From Clostridia bacterium (GTDB lineage Bacteria; Bacillota; Clostridia; Oscillospirales; CAG-272), in NCBI GenBank assembly GCA_017463485.1, contig JAFTPD010000019.1, positions 1-33,106 of the forward strand: a DNA stretch of 33,106 nt, in the 5' to 3' direction. The position numbers and the translations under genes were made by a program. Below, in pieces: positions 7,931 to 16,553 of the stretch; position 1 is the stretch's first letter; each line of letters opens with the position of its first letter. The notes beneath the pieces are model-generated. The model saw only the letters and a program-made list of their open reading frames with translations, did not search any database and had not been told where the DNA came from.

Positions 7931-8827
7931 ATGGCAAATTTTTCTACGCAGGGGCAGCTATCACAGCATAGTATTCTTGAACAGAAATACAAAACGTCGA
8001 GAATGAATCTGCTGCTTGTGGTTGTTTTCACGGCAATAAATTTGTTGCTGCTCGTAATAAATACAGACTTATACTTTCTGTTTTCCGCGTTTATTCCATA
8101 CTTTATAGCCAGCTTCGGGATGCTTGTGTGCGGACGCTTCCCTGAGGAGTATTATACGGACGACTTTGGGGGTATGACCTTCCTTGATGATTCCGTATTC
8201 GTCGTTCTGCTGGTAATTTCCGTAGTACTCACGCTACTCTACCTTCTGGCATGGCTTATGTCAAGCAAAAACCGTGTGGGCTGGCTCATTTTTGCACTTG
8301 TTTTCTTTGGCATTGACACGGTTGGAATGTTGGCTTTGAGCGGCATTACCATAGAGTCGGCTTTTGATATTTTATTCCACGCATGGGTGATATACTATCT
8401 TATTCTCGGAATCAGCGCTCACTATAAGCTCAAAAAGCTTCCTCCCGAGGAGAAAGAAGCGGTGGTCGACTGTGAAAATATCCTTCCGCTCGTTGAAGAG
8501 GTTGGAGAGGCTAAGCAAAATTCCGAGCCTGCCGTCGCAGAGCCGTCAAATTCTAATGCTATACGAGAAGCGGATAAGGACGTTAAGCACAGAGTTTTGC
8601 TTGAAAAACGCACGCTGAATTACGATATTTGCTACAGACGGGTAAAGCACACCAATGAGCTTATTGTAAACGGAAACGTATACGACGAGATCGAGGGTGT
8701 ATTTGAATACCCGCACACGCTGAAGGCGTGGGTGGACGGTCATTACATTTCGGCGGGCTATACAGGCACGCATAGCTTTATTTCCGTTGACGGAGAAAAT
8801 GTAGCAAAAAAATTGAGACTTATTTGA
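7931..8827 (+). CDS. Membrane protein with five predicted helices and a C-terminal soluble domain
   Basis: I do not recognise a family for this 298-residue protein. Hydrophobic segments lie at about 26-43, 46-68, 89-110, 116-137 and 147-165. An acidic, low-complexity linker (about 170-225) follows, then a small probably beta-rich domain (228-298) containing NELIVNGNVYDEIEGVFEYP and HSFISVDGENVAKKLRL. There is no signal peptide and no enzymatic motif. The start is supported by AAAAGGAG at 7916-7923, seven bases upstream of ATG. It stands alone between the mgsA operon and a convergent antiporter gene, ending at a shared terminator. Confidence 0.85.
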   Translation: MANFSTQGQLSQHSILEQKYKTSRMNLLLVVVFTAINLLLLVINTDLYFLFSAFIPYFIASFGMLVCGRFPEEYYTDDFGGMTFLDDSVFVVLLVISVVLTLLYLLAWLMSSKNRVGWLIFALVFFGIDTVGMLALSGITIESAFDILFHAWVIYYLILGISAHYKLKKLPPEEKEAVVDCENILPLVEEVGEAKQNSEPAVAEPSNSNAIREADKDVKHRVLLEKRTLNYDICYRRVKHTNELIVNGNVYDEIEGVFEYPHTLKAWVDGHYISAGYTGTHSFISVDGENVAKKLRLI

Positions 8828-8841
8828 TCAAAAAGGAAAAG

Positions 8842-8872
8842 GGGCTGTCGCAAATGCGACAGCCCGTATATT
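8842..8872. terminator. Bidirectional terminator between convergent genes
   Basis: GGGCTGTCGCA (8842-8852) pairs with TGCGACAGCCC (8855-8865), followed by a T-rich tail on the plus strand. On the minus strand the stem is followed by CTTTTCCTTTTTG. It can end both the membrane-protein gene and the antiporter gene. Confidence 0.85.
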
Positions 8873-10165
8873 TTATTTCTGGTGCTTTCCGAGCATCAGC
8901 TTTTTGTGCTCCTCACGGGCGCTCGTTTTGCCCTCGGGCTGTATCTCGCCCGCCTTGAGCAGAGATATTTTGGTTATCATAGGGCCTACAAGCTCGTAGA
9001 CAAGCACTGCAAAAAGCGTAATGTTTGCAACGATAAATCCGTCGGCACCAAGCTGCTCCGCCTTTATCGCCATGCCAAGCGCAACGCCCGCCTGCGGAAG
9101 CAAGGTAAAGCCGAGGTACTTGACAATGCTCTTGTCGCATCCCACGGCTCTCGAGCTGAGTGACGCGCCGAAATATTTACCCAAGGAGCGTGCGAGGATG
9201 TAAATAAGTCCGATACCGACGATAGCTAAGTCTGCAAATACCGAGAGCTGAAGCTCTGCACCGCTCAGCACAAAGAACATGATAAACAGGGGAGCCGTCC
9301 AGCGGTCAAGGCGATCCATAAGCTCCTCCGAAAAGTCGCAGGCGTTGCAGAACACCGTTCCAAGTATCATGCACACGAGCAGGGAGGAAAATCCTATATG
9401 TACGCCGCCGATCTCGAACTTTACCATTGAAAGCGCGACGGTCACAAGCACAAATGCCACCGACACAGACAGGCGCTTTGAGCGTGAGTGGAAAAATCTC
9501 TCCACAAAGGTAAACAGCATGCCCATGATAAATCCGAACGCGAGGGACAGCACAACCTCCAAAAGCGGCTCGACGGCGATAGAGATAACGTCAATGTGAT
9601 TTGTGTTGATGGCGTTGGCAATTCCAAAGGACACAGCGAACAGCACAAGTCCCACGGCGTCGTCAAGAGCAACTATGGGGAGAAGCAGATTTGTCAGCTT
9701 TCCCTTTGCTTTGTACTGTCTGACTACCATCAGCGTTGCCGCAGGAGCGGTGGCTGATGCGATCGCGCCAAGCACGATAGCGGCAGGGAGGGAGAGCTTG
9801 TCGGGCATGAGGAAATGCACGCCGATAAGTATTGCGTCCACAAGGACGGTGGTGAATACTGCCTGAACGATACCGATAACGGTTGCTTGCTTACCTATAT
9901 GCTTAAGATCGGACAAACGGAATTCGTTTCCGATAGAAAAGGCGATAAATCCGAGGGCAACGTCCGAAAACAGCGAGAAGGCTTTGACGTTTTCGTGACT
10001 CGTAAATCCGAGTCCGTCGATACCGAGTGCGCCGAGAACGTAAGGACCAACTAAAATTCCCGCAACGAGATACGCGGTGACTGCAGGAAGCTGGAACAGC
10101 TTTGCCACGCGGGATAAGAGCAGCCCTGCAAAGAGGGCTATTGATATACTTAAAAGAGCTTGCAT
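8873..10165 (-). CDS. CPA2-family cation:proton antiporter
   Basis: A 430-residue integral membrane protein of the Na+/H+ exchanger superfamily with about 12-13 helices and no C-terminal TrkA-N domain, unlike KefB/KefC. Motifs seen: LPAVTAYLVAGILVGP (about 26-41), FSIGNEFRLSDLK (76-88), ATAPAATL (138-145, in the place of the unwound helix-4 motif) and VALDDAVGL with Asp168-Asp169, the cation-binding pair of electrogenic antiporters. It probably exchanges Na+ or K+ for H+. The start has GGAGG five bases upstream. It is monocistronic with its own promoter. A Na+ role would fit with the Rnf complex in this window, but Rnf ion specificity is not visible. Confidence 0.92.
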   Translation of the reverse strand: MQALLSISIALFAGLLLSRVAKLFQLPAVTAYLVAGILVGPYVLGALGIDGLGFTSHENVKAFSLFSDVALGFIAFSIGNEFRLSDLKHIGKQATVIGIVQAVFTTVLVDAILIGVHFLMPDKLSLPAAIVLGAIASATAPAATLMVVRQYKAKGKLTNLLLPIVALDDAVGLVLFAVSFGIANAINTNHIDVISIAVEPLLEVVLSLAFGFIMGMLFTFVERFFHSRSKRLSVSVAFVLVTVALSMVKFEIGGVHIGFSSLLVCMILGTVFCNACDFSEELMDRLDRWTAPLFIMFFVLSGAELQLSVFADLAIVGIGLIYILARSLGKYFGASLSSRAVGCDKSIVKYLGFTLLPQAGVALGMAIKAEQLGADGFIVANITLFAVLVYELVGPMITKISLLKAGEIQPEGKTSAREEHKKLMLGKHQK

Positions 10166-10199
10166 AAGAACCTCCGAGGATGTTTAACTACAAGGACAG

Positions 10200-10228
10200 A
10201 TTATAGCACTTTCAAAATCAAAAGTCAA
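10200..10228 (-). promoter_or_regulatory. Promoter of the antiporter gene
   Basis: On the minus strand TTGACT (10223-10228) and TATAAT (10200-10205) are 17 bp apart, with a leader of about 30 bases. Between it and the divergent promoter (10229-10375) I see no gene or clear structure. Confidence 0.85.
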
Positions 10229-10375
10229 GAGAAAATTTGTATAATTATCACAAGTTTTTTGCGGTGCGCTTGGTAGAAAAGACGGAACGGAAGATTTGCT
10301 TTGCGGAGTAATGTTTCCCTTGGCAAATAAACAAATAATTCGGTGGGCAGAGCTCCGTATATATCACTATTATTC

Positions 10376-10404
10376 TTGACAAAATTCGCGCTGGGGAGTA
10401 TAAT
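10376..10404 (+). promoter_or_regulatory. Promoter of the helicase gene
   Basis: TTGACA (10376-10381) and TATAAT (10399-10404) with a 17-bp spacer. The RBS GGGAGG (10432-10437) is nine bases before the ATG at 10447. Confidence 0.88.
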
Positions 10405-10446
10405 TATATTATAGTTAACAATTCGTCCGAAGGGAGGATAGATCAA

Positions 10447-12963
10447 ATGAAATACAACCGAAAAGCGACCGAAATATCCTCCGACGGAGTGCTGGAGATA
10501 TCGGTGCGCGAGCTGTGTGAGCTTGCCTTCCGAGGCGGGGATATTGACAACAGATACCCCGCACATTCAAGATATCGCGCCTTTGCCGAAGGACAGGCGG
10601 CGCACCGTAAGCTGATGGAGTCACGCGGAGCGGGATATCACGCCGAGGTGGAGATGAAAAATATCTGCCGATACGGCGGCGTGACCTTCTCGGTCAGCGG
10701 CAGAGCCGACGGCATTTTTGCCGACAGCCTTGGCGGATTTGTGGTCGAGGAGATAAAATCGGTATCTGATATGTCCCGATTTGTAGGCGCGCGCGAGGCA
10801 GATATGGCTCAGCTTATCTGCTACGGCTATTTTCTGACCGTTAGTCGCGGCGTCGGTGTCGTTACGCTCCGACTCACCTATGTAGAGCGCTCGGAGGACG
10901 GTGAAGAGCTGTATAGCGACACTGTGATGAGTGCCGACGACCTCCAAAATGCATATCTCGGCATACTTGCGCGAGCATTGTTCCGCGCCGAGCAAATAAA
11001 ATATTCAAATACCGCGCTGCGCGACAAAGCCAAGCACGCGATTTTTCCCTACGGAGCTATCCGAGCGGCGCAGGAGGAAATGATAAAGGAGTGCTGGCAG
11101 GATATGCGGGCGGGGCAGATAGTGTTCGCCGGCGCACCAACGGGTATCGGCAAGACCATATCCACCCTCTATCCCGCCGTGCGCGTGTTCGGCGAGGGAA
11201 GGGCGGATAAAATATTCTACCTCACCGCAAAATCAAGCACAAGGCGGGAGGCATTTGCCGCCGCCGAGAGATTGAACGAGAGCGGAACGCCGCTTCGCAC
11301 CTGCGTTATCAGCTCGCGCGAATCATCTTGTATCAACGACGGCGCACGCCTTGCGGGACATAGTATATCACGTTGCTGTAATCCCGTGATGTGTCCCTTT
11401 GCAAGGGGATACTACGACCGTGCAGAGGGCATTATCCGCGAGCTGCTGTCAACCAAAAACGTATTCTCGGCAAAGGATATCCGCGATGCGGCGATAAAGG
11501 GCAAGGTCTGTCCCTACGAGCTGGCACTCGATTTGTCCGAATACTGCGAGATAGTAATATGCGACTATAACTATGCCTTCTCGCCCTCTGTCTATTTGCG
11601 TCGATATTTTGCCGACGGCATACCAAACACCGAGGGGCACAAGTATATTTTCCTTGTGGACGAGGCGCACAATCTCGTTGACAGAGCGAGAGATATGTAT
11701 TCGGGCTCACTCAGCCTGTCAGCCGTTTACCGTATGCGCGACGCATTTGCGGATTATGAAACCAGAGCCAAGGAATATATTTTCCCCGACGAGGACGCAC
11801 CCACGGATGCGCGGCTGAATTCGGGCACGTTCAATTCGATTATCGGTTGCCTTATGGGTATGGCGCGTCACTGCGACGAAAACAAGATGCAGGATGCGGA
11901 CGGAGTGACTCACGCCTTTTCGCTCATTCGTCAGCTTCCCGTAGAGCTTTGCGCTGCCGCCGAAGCGCTTGGTAAGATATGCGACGGCTGGCTACGCACC
12001 GAGGCGGGACACGAGCTGTACGGCGAGGTGGAAAAATTCGCCGCCGACTTGCGTACCTTCCGCATCGCCGGCGACTATTATGACGATAAATTCGTGACCT
12101 TTACACAGCTTGACGGGGAGGATATTACAGTAAGATATCAGTGCCTCGATCCGTCGGGAATAATGAAGCCGCTGCTTCACCGCGCACGATCCTGCCTGCT
12201 ATTTTCGGCGACTCTCACGCCCGCAGACTATTTCGCGGACATTCTCGGCGGCGGGGACGAGGCTGTCAAGGTTTCTTATCCGTCACCGTTTCCGCGCGAA
12301 AACCTTTGTCTTGTGGCGGTTGACGGAGTAAGCACGAGATACGAGGACAGAGATAAGTCCTCCCGCGCAATAGTTACCTATATCGCCGCAACCGTGTCGG
12401 CGAGGGTAGGAAACTATATCGTGTACTTCCCGTCGTATGGCTATATGGAAAAGGTACATTCGCTCTTTGTAAAGAAATATCCGAATGTCAAAACGGTGCT
12501 TCAACGCGCCAATATGACGTACTCCGAGCGGGAGGAATTTATTAATTCCTTCAAGCCCGACAGCAACAAGCTGCAGATAGGCTTTTGCGTGCTCGGCGGC
12601 TCCTTCTCCGAGGGTGTTGACCTGCCGGGTAAGGCGCTTATCGGTACTGTTATCGTAGGCGTGGGACTGCCCGGGCTGTCCAGCGAGCGCAATATCATGC
12701 GCGAGTATTTCGACTCCACCCGCGAGGGCAGGGGATACGACTACGCCTACACCTATCCGGGTATGAATAACGTCCTTCAAGCTGCGGGCAGAGTTATCCG
12801 ACGCGACGACGACAGAGGAATTGTCGTGCTTATCGACGACAGATACGCATCCGAGCGTTATTTGCCCCTCTATCCCGAGCATTGGAGAGGTAATATGTAC
12901 GCCGTGGGAGATCCTGCATCTCTGCGCGAGGTAGCGCTCAGATTTTGGGAGAACGAGGACTAA
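10447..12963 (+). CDS. XPD/DinG-type ATP-dependent DNA helicase with N-terminal RecB/Cas4-like nuclease domain
   Basis: An 838-residue superfamily-2 helicase, probably acting in DNA repair. The N-terminal domain (about 45-135) has a PD-(D/E)XK set: His53, Asp88 in GRADGI, Glu102-Ile-Lys104, and QLICYGY (Gln122...Tyr126), the RecB-nuclease motif. The helicase has Walker A GAPTGIGKT (229-237) and DEAH (405-408). Between them Cys295, Cys310/311, Cys316 and Cys355 are candidates for the XPD-type 4Fe-4S cluster. Motif VI is QAAGRVIRR near the C-terminus. The nuclease fused to the helicase suggests resection or nicking of unwound DNA. It is monocistronic with a strong promoter; a hairpin follows the stop. 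Confidence 0.93.
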   Translation: MKYNRKATEISSDGVLEISVRELCELAFRGGDIDNRYPAHSRYRAFAEGQAAHRKLMESRGAGYHAEVEMKNICRYGGVTFSVSGRADGIFADSLGGFVVEEIKSVSDMSRFVGAREADMAQLICYGYFLTVSRGVGVVTLRLTYVERSEDGEELYSDTVMSADDLQNAYLGILARALFRAEQIKYSNTALRDKAKHAIFPYGAIRAAQEEMIKECWQDMRAGQIVFAGAPTGIGKTISTLYPAVRVFGEGRADKIFYLTAKSSTRREAFAAAERLNESGTPLRTCVISSRESSCINDGARLAGHSISRCCNPVMCPFARGYYDRAEGIIRELLSTKNVFSAKDIRDAAIKGKVCPYELALDLSEYCEIVICDYNYAFSPSVYLRRYFADGIPNTEGHKYIFLVDEAHNLVDRARDMYSGSLSLSAVYRMRDAFADYETRAKEYIFPDEDAPTDARLNSGTFNSIIGCLMGMARHCDENKMQDADGVTHAFSLIRQLPVELCAAAEALGKICDGWLRTEAGHELYGEVEKFAADLRTFRIAGDYYDDKFVTFTQLDGEDITVRYQCLDPSGIMKPLLHRARSCLLFSATLTPADYFADILGGGDEAVKVSYPSPFPRENLCLVAVDGVSTRYEDRDKSSRAIVTYIAATVSARVGNYIVYFPSYGYMEKVHSLFVKKYPNVKTVLQRANMTYSEREEFINSFKPDSNKLQIGFCVLGGSFSEGVDLPGKALIGTVIVGVGLPGLSSERNIMREYFDSTREGRGYDYAYTYPGMNNVLQAAGRVIRRDDDRGIVVLIDDRYASERYLPLYPEHWRGNMYAVGDPASLREVALRFWENED

Positions 12964-12967
12964 ATTT

Positions 12968-12992
12968 TGCAAGTTCGAACTCTCGACTTGCA
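12968..12992. terminator. Weak terminator hairpin after the helicase gene
   Basis: TGCAAG (12968-12973) pairs with CTTGCA (12987-12992), with an additional inner TCGA/TCGA pair. The downstream sequence is AT-rich without a clean T-run, so termination may be inefficient. Confidence 0.4.
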
Positions 12993-13071
12993 TAAATTCA
13001 TTGATTTTTGCCTCAAAAACCCGAAAAAACGAAAAATAATGAATATTTTTTGCGGAATTTCAAAAATCCTC

Positions 13072-13100
13072 TTGCTTTTTTTGTAAAAGTGTGGTACAAT
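13072..13100 (+). promoter_or_regulatory. Promoter of the aminotransferase operon
   Basis: TTGCTT (13072-13077) and TACAAT (13095-13100) are 17 bp apart. An AAAGGAA Shine-Dalgarno precedes the ATG at 13144. Confidence 0.75.
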
Positions 13101-13143
13101 ACACGGCAGTGAACATTTTGTTTTTTGAAAGGAAGCAAACCCA

Positions 13144-14424
13144 ATGCAGTACAGTGTGATGAGCCGAGCCGAGCTGCTCGCCGAAAAAGCGGCAATGGAG
13201 GCGGCATACAGTGAATTTAAAAATCGCGGTCTTAAGCTGGATCTTTCCCGTGGAAAGCCCGGCGCAGATCAGCTTGATATAATGACAGGCATGCTCGATT
13301 GTCTGAGCAGTACGGAGGATTGCAAGACGGGCGGCGGATTTGATTGCCGCAATTACGGTCTGCTTGACGGTACTCCCGAGGCGAAGAAAATGTTTTCCGA
13401 GCTGCTCTCTATACCCGAGAAAAATCTGTTTATCGGCGGAAATTCATCCCTTAACCTTATGTACGACGCGGTGTCCCGTGCAATGCTCTACGGAGTGTGC
13501 GGCAGTACCCCGTGGTGCAAGCTTGATAAGGTGAAGTTCATCTGTCCCGTACCCGGCTATGACCGCCATTTCAAGATCTGCGAGTCCCTCGGTATTGAGA
13601 TGGTGACCGTGGATATGACTCCCGACGGCCCCGATATGGACGCGGTGGAGCGCCTTTGCGCCGCCGACGAGTCGGTAAAGGGAATATGGTGCTGTCCCAA
13701 ATACTCAAACCCCGACGGATATACCTATTCGGACGAAACGGTGGAAAGACTTGCAAAAATGCCTGCGGCGGCAAAGGATTTCAGAATTTTCTGGGATAAT
13801 GCCTACGTAGTGCACGACCTCTATACGGACAGAAGCGACAGACTCGCCGATATTTTTGAGGTGTGCAAAAAGTACGGCACAGAGGACAGAGTTTTCTATT
13901 TTGCCTCCACCTCAAAGATATCCTTCCCCGGCTCGGGCGTTGCAATTTTTGCTATGTCGGATGCTAATATGAAGCAGGCAATGTCGGTAATCGGCGCGCA
14001 GACCATCGGCTTTGATAAGCTCAATCAGATGCGACACGTCAAGTATTTCGGAAGTGCGGAGAATATTCTTCGCCACATGATGGAGCTGGCGGATATTATC
14101 CGTCCCAAGTTTGACGCAGTGAAGTCTATCCTTGCCCGTGACGTGGGCGAGCTTGGCTTTGCAAGATGGACCAACCCCAACGGCGGATATTTCATCAGCC
14201 TGTTTACCATGGAGGGCACGGCGAAGCGCGCTTACGAGCTTGCAAAGAGCGCGGGTGTGACGCTGACTACTGTCGGCGCAACGTACCCCTACGGAATCGA
14301 CCCCAACGACAGCAATATCCGTATTGCGCCCACCTATCCCTCGCTTGACGAGCTTGTGGTGGCTATGGAGGGACTTACCGTTTGCCTGCGTCTTGCGGCA
14401 CTTGAAAAGCTGTTGGCTGATTAA
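13144..14424 (+). CDS. PLP-dependent aspartate aminotransferase, subgroup Ic type
   Basis: A 426-residue cytoplasmic fold-type I aminotransferase. [13 protein letters not shown] (32-44) and [12 protein letters not shown] (70-81) are typical of the subgroup Ic aspartate aminotransferases, distinct from classical AspC. PLP residues: Asn189 in KYSNPDGYT, Asp218 and Tyr221 in [10 protein letters not shown], and the Schiff-base Lys258 in [12 protein letters not shown]. The substrate-carboxylate Arg lies in [10 protein letters not shown] near the C-terminus. The likely reaction interconverts aspartate and 2-oxoglutarate with oxaloacetate and glutamate. Full length. First gene of a likely three-gene operon; a GC-rich hairpin separates it from the second. 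Confidence 0.93.
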   Translation: MQYSVMSRAELLAEKAAMEAAYSEFKNRGLKLDLSRGKPGADQLDIMTGMLDCLSSTEDCKTGGGFDCRNYGLLDGTPEAKKMFSELLSIPEKNLFIGGNSSLNLMYDAVSRAMLYGVCGSTPWCKLDKVKFICPVPGYDRHFKICESLGIEMVTVDMTPDGPDMDAVERLCAADESVKGIWCCPKYSNPDGYTYSDETVERLAKMPAAAKDFRIFWDNAYVVHDLYTDRSDRLADIFEVCKKYGTEDRVFYFASTSKISFPGSGVAIFAMSDANMKQAMSVIGAQTIGFDKLNQMRHVKYFGSAENILRHMMELADIIRPKFDAVKSILARDVGELGFARWTNPNGGYFISLFTMEGTAKRAYELAKSAGVTLTTVGATYPYGIDPNDSNIRIAPTYPSLDELVVAMEGLTVCLRLAALEKLLAD

Positions 14425-14439
14425 AAAATACAAACTTTC

Positions 14440-14470
14440 GGGGAGGGCGTCCTTATGTGATACCCTCCCC
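14440..14470 (+). other. GC-rich intercistronic hairpin
   Basis: GGGGAGGG (14440-14447) pairs with CCCTCCCC (14463-14470) around a 15-base loop, between the aminotransferase and radical SAM genes. No T-tract follows on the plus strand, so it more likely tunes mRNA stability or partial termination than ends transcription. Confidence 0.5.
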
Positions 14471-14494
14471 AAAATACAAGGAAGGGAACGCACT

Positions 14495-15466
14495 ATGCCC
14501 AAAAGTAAGCAAAGTGAGAGCAATCCGTTTGCTTTCAGCGACTCGAATAAGCGTTACTATACATACGATTATTGGCTCAAACAGACCTTCGGCGGCAAGT
14601 GCGCCAAAATTCCTCTTGACGCGGGCTTTACATGCCCGAATATCGACGGCAGATGCGGAGTGGGCGGATGTATCTATTGCTCGGGGCGGGGAAGCGGGGA
14701 CTTTGCACAGCTCCCGACCATGCCGCTTGACGAGCAGTACAGGACCACAAAAAGTCGATTGTCGCGCAAGTGGAGCGTGGAGCGGTGCATACCGTATTTT
14801 CAAGCGCACAGTAATACCTACGCGCCGCTTGACGTGCTGAAAAGCAGCTTTGAAGCCGCCCTCGGCTTTGAGGGCGTAGTGGGACTTAATATCGCCACGC
14901 GGGCGGATTGCCTGCCCGAGGACACGGTGAATTATCTTGCTGAGCTTGCAGAGCGTACAACGCTTACGGTGGAGCTTGGACTCCAAAGCTCAAACGACAC
15001 AACCGCCGAGCTTATCAACCGAGGACACAGCTTTGCGGATTTTGTGGACGGATATCGTCGCCTTAAGGCGGCAAGCGATAGGATCAACGTTTGTGTTCAT
15101 ATAATTTTCGGACTTCCCGACGAGAGAGAGGAGGATATGCTGCGCACCGTCCGTGACGTTGCAGAGCTGCACCCCGAGCAGGTGAAGATACATCTTTTGC
15201 ACGTCCTTCGCGGCACAAAAATGGCAGAGATGTACGAGCGCGGAGAGTATACGCCCATGGGGCGAGAGCAGTATATCCACCTTGTCGTCCGCGCCCTCGA
15301 GCTGTTGCCGCCCGATACGGTGGTGGCGCGTCTTACGGGTGACGGCATGGCAGACGACCTGCTCAGCCCCGATTGGAGTCGTAAAAAGGTGTCCGTCATC
15401 AACGATATCGACAAGCTGATGTACTCGGAGAACACGTGGCAGGGCAGACTTGCCGCCGAGAACTAA
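14495..15466 (+). CDS. TIGR01212/YhcC-family radical SAM protein
   Basis: A 323-residue cytoplasmic radical SAM enzyme. The cluster motif is C-x11-C-x2-C: Cys47, Cys59 and Cys62 in FTCPNIDGRCGVGGCIYC, with an extra Cys54 between them. This long-spaced motif and TFGGKCAKIPLDAGFTCPN are the hallmarks of the YhcC group, related to Elp3. LNIATRADCLPED, VELGLQSS and HIIFGLPDE are further conserved barrel strands. The substrate is unknown. The start is ATG 14495, with AAGGAAGGG upstream; a longer in-frame opening from 14324 overlaps the aminotransferase and lacks family similarity. The next gene starts 26 bases later. Confidence 0.93.
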   Translation: MPKSKQSESNPFAFSDSNKRYYTYDYWLKQTFGGKCAKIPLDAGFTCPNIDGRCGVGGCIYCSGRGSGDFAQLPTMPLDEQYRTTKSRLSRKWSVERCIPYFQAHSNTYAPLDVLKSSFEAALGFEGVVGLNIATRADCLPEDTVNYLAELAERTTLTVELGLQSSNDTTAELINRGHSFADFVDGYRRLKAASDRINVCVHIIFGLPDEREEDMLRTVRDVAELHPEQVKIHLLHVLRGTKMAEMYERGEYTPMGREQYIHLVVRALELLPPDTVVARLTGDGMADDLLSPDWSRKKVSVINDIDKLMYSENTWQGRLAAEN

Positions 15467-15492
15467 AAAATAAAACGTAAAGGAGAATTTCA

Positions 15493-16035
15493 ATGTCTGA
15501 ATTTTTGGCTTCCATACCACCCATTGCTGTGTGCTTTATTGTTTGCGCCGCAAAGATCATTGAGATAACTATACAATCCCTCAAAACCTGTATGATGGTA
15601 AAGGGGCAACGCATGAAGGCGGCGGCACTCGGATTTCTGGAGTGCTCGATATGGGGACTTGTGATCTCCACCATTATCAGCACTCTTGGAGATAATCTGT
15701 TCTTGCTGGCGTTTTATTGCATGGGCTACGCGACGGGACTGTTCCTCGGCTCGACGCTTGAGAGCAAGATCGCGCTTGGAACGTCGAATTTACAGCTTAT
15801 AGCCAACGACGAAAACACGGAATTGATCATTGGTTACCTCAAGGAAAACGGCAGAGGCTATACCGTTTTTGACGGACACGGCTCTACGGATAAGATGAAT
15901 ATGATACTTATCGTTTTGCCGCGCAGGGACGCGACGCGCGTTTTGAAGGAGATCCGCAGAATATGCCATAATAACGTGTTCGTGGTAGCCTCGGAGGTCA
16001 GCAAGCACGCAGGCGGCTACGGAATGGTAAAATAA
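15493..16035 (+). CDS. UPF0316 membrane protein (DUF5698/DUF2179, YebE-like)
   Basis: A 180-residue protein with three hydrophobic segments in the N-terminal half (about 8-25, 45-65 and 68-86) and a C-terminal soluble domain beginning near 110 (GYLKENGRGYTVFDGHGSTD, then LIVLPRRDATRVLKEIRR). The membrane part plus DUF2179 domain is the layout of the UPF0316 family, whose function is unknown; DUF2179 domains are seen at the C-terminus of several membrane proteins and may bind a small ligand. An AAAGGAG site precedes the ATG by about eight bases. Probably last of the aminotransferase operon. Its stop codon runs straight into the left copy of the inverted sequence at 16032-16063. Confidence 0.9.
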   Translation: MSEFLASIPPIAVCFIVCAAKIIEITIQSLKTCMMVKGQRMKAAALGFLECSIWGLVISTIISTLGDNLFLLAFYCMGYATGLFLGSTLESKIALGTSNLQLIANDENTELIIGYLKENGRGYTVFDGHGSTDKMNMILIVLPRRDATRVLKEIRRICHNNVFVVASEVSKHAGGYGMVK

Positions 16036-16063
16036 AAAACAAAAGGGTGACCGTCCGCTCTGC
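16032..16063 (+). repeat. Left copy of a long inverted repeat flanking the XRE gene
   Basis: ATAAAAAAC (16032-16040) followed by AAAAGGGTGACCG, a short variable part and CTCTGC (16041-16063). The inverted partner is at 17821-17851. This copy starts inside the stop codon of the UPF0316 gene. Confidence 0.75.
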
Positions 16064-16086
16064 ATCTTTAGCGGAGAAATAACTAA

Positions 16087-16119
16087 CACCACCAAGGAAT
16101 TTTCTTTGGTGGTGTTTTT
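16087..16119 (+). terminator. Intrinsic terminator of the aminotransferase operon
   Basis: CACCACCAA (16087-16095) pairs with TTGGTGGTG (16106-16114), followed by TTTTT. A smaller hairpin, TCCGCT/AGCGGA (16054-16075), precedes it. Confidence 0.9.
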
Positions 16120-16138
16120 CTATGGGCGATAGCTTGCC

Positions 16139-16292
16139 AAAGCCTCCCTCCGAGATGCCATCCGCGCGCGGATGCGGGGGACCGCGATAGCGGTGGAAGG
16201 AGCCTGCGTGACTTCGGAGTTTTGATAAACTTTATTGTAACGCGCTCTCCCTCAGTCGCCTACGGCGACAGCTCCATCCCGGAGGGAGCCTT
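16139..16292. mobile_element. MITE-like palindromic element, copy 1
   Basis: About 154 bp bounded by imperfect inverted ends, AAGCCTCCCTCCGAGA on the left and TCCCGGAGGGAGCCTT on the right. Inside are smaller palindromes, including GGGGACCGCGATAGCGGTGG (16177-16196), whose exact reverse complement occurs in the second element at 17759-17778. No coding frame. The remaining sequence to 16475 has no recognised feature apart from a few short hairpins. Confidence 0.65.
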
Positions 16293-16475
16293 ATATATAC
16301 CCGCACGATGCTGATAGTGGGTTCGGGCTTCTGCCCGATTTTGTGCGGTGGACCTCCACGCGCTATGCTTTCCCCGGACGCAAGCGTCGGAAAAATAGAA
16401 AATTCGCAATCGAATAACTGTACCTATGCTATCTTTTTTCAACTTCAAGTTAATACAAAGTTTCCTAACAATACC

Positions 16476-16503
16476 TTTACTGAAACTATTTTTATGCTAT
16501 AAT
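16476..16503 (+). promoter_or_regulatory. Promoter of the XRE regulator gene
   Basis: TATAAT at 16498-16503 with a weak -35 TTTACT (16476-16481) and a 16-bp spacer. The -10 box is perfect; the -35 is a guess. Confidence 0.6.
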
Positions 16504-16553
16504 ATAAGCAGAAGCAGACGTCGGCTTACTTTTATCTCAACGGAGGTATGATT

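Noticed and set aside
14324-14494. N-terminal extension of the radical SAM protein by 57 residues
   Set aside because: It overlaps the aminotransferase gene in another frame and crosses the intercistronic hairpin; ATG 14495 has a proper RBS and fits the family.
16308-16502. Small ORF upstream of the XRE gene
   Set aside because: No RBS, lies over the palindromic repeat tail and the promoter region, and the translation has no protein-like features.
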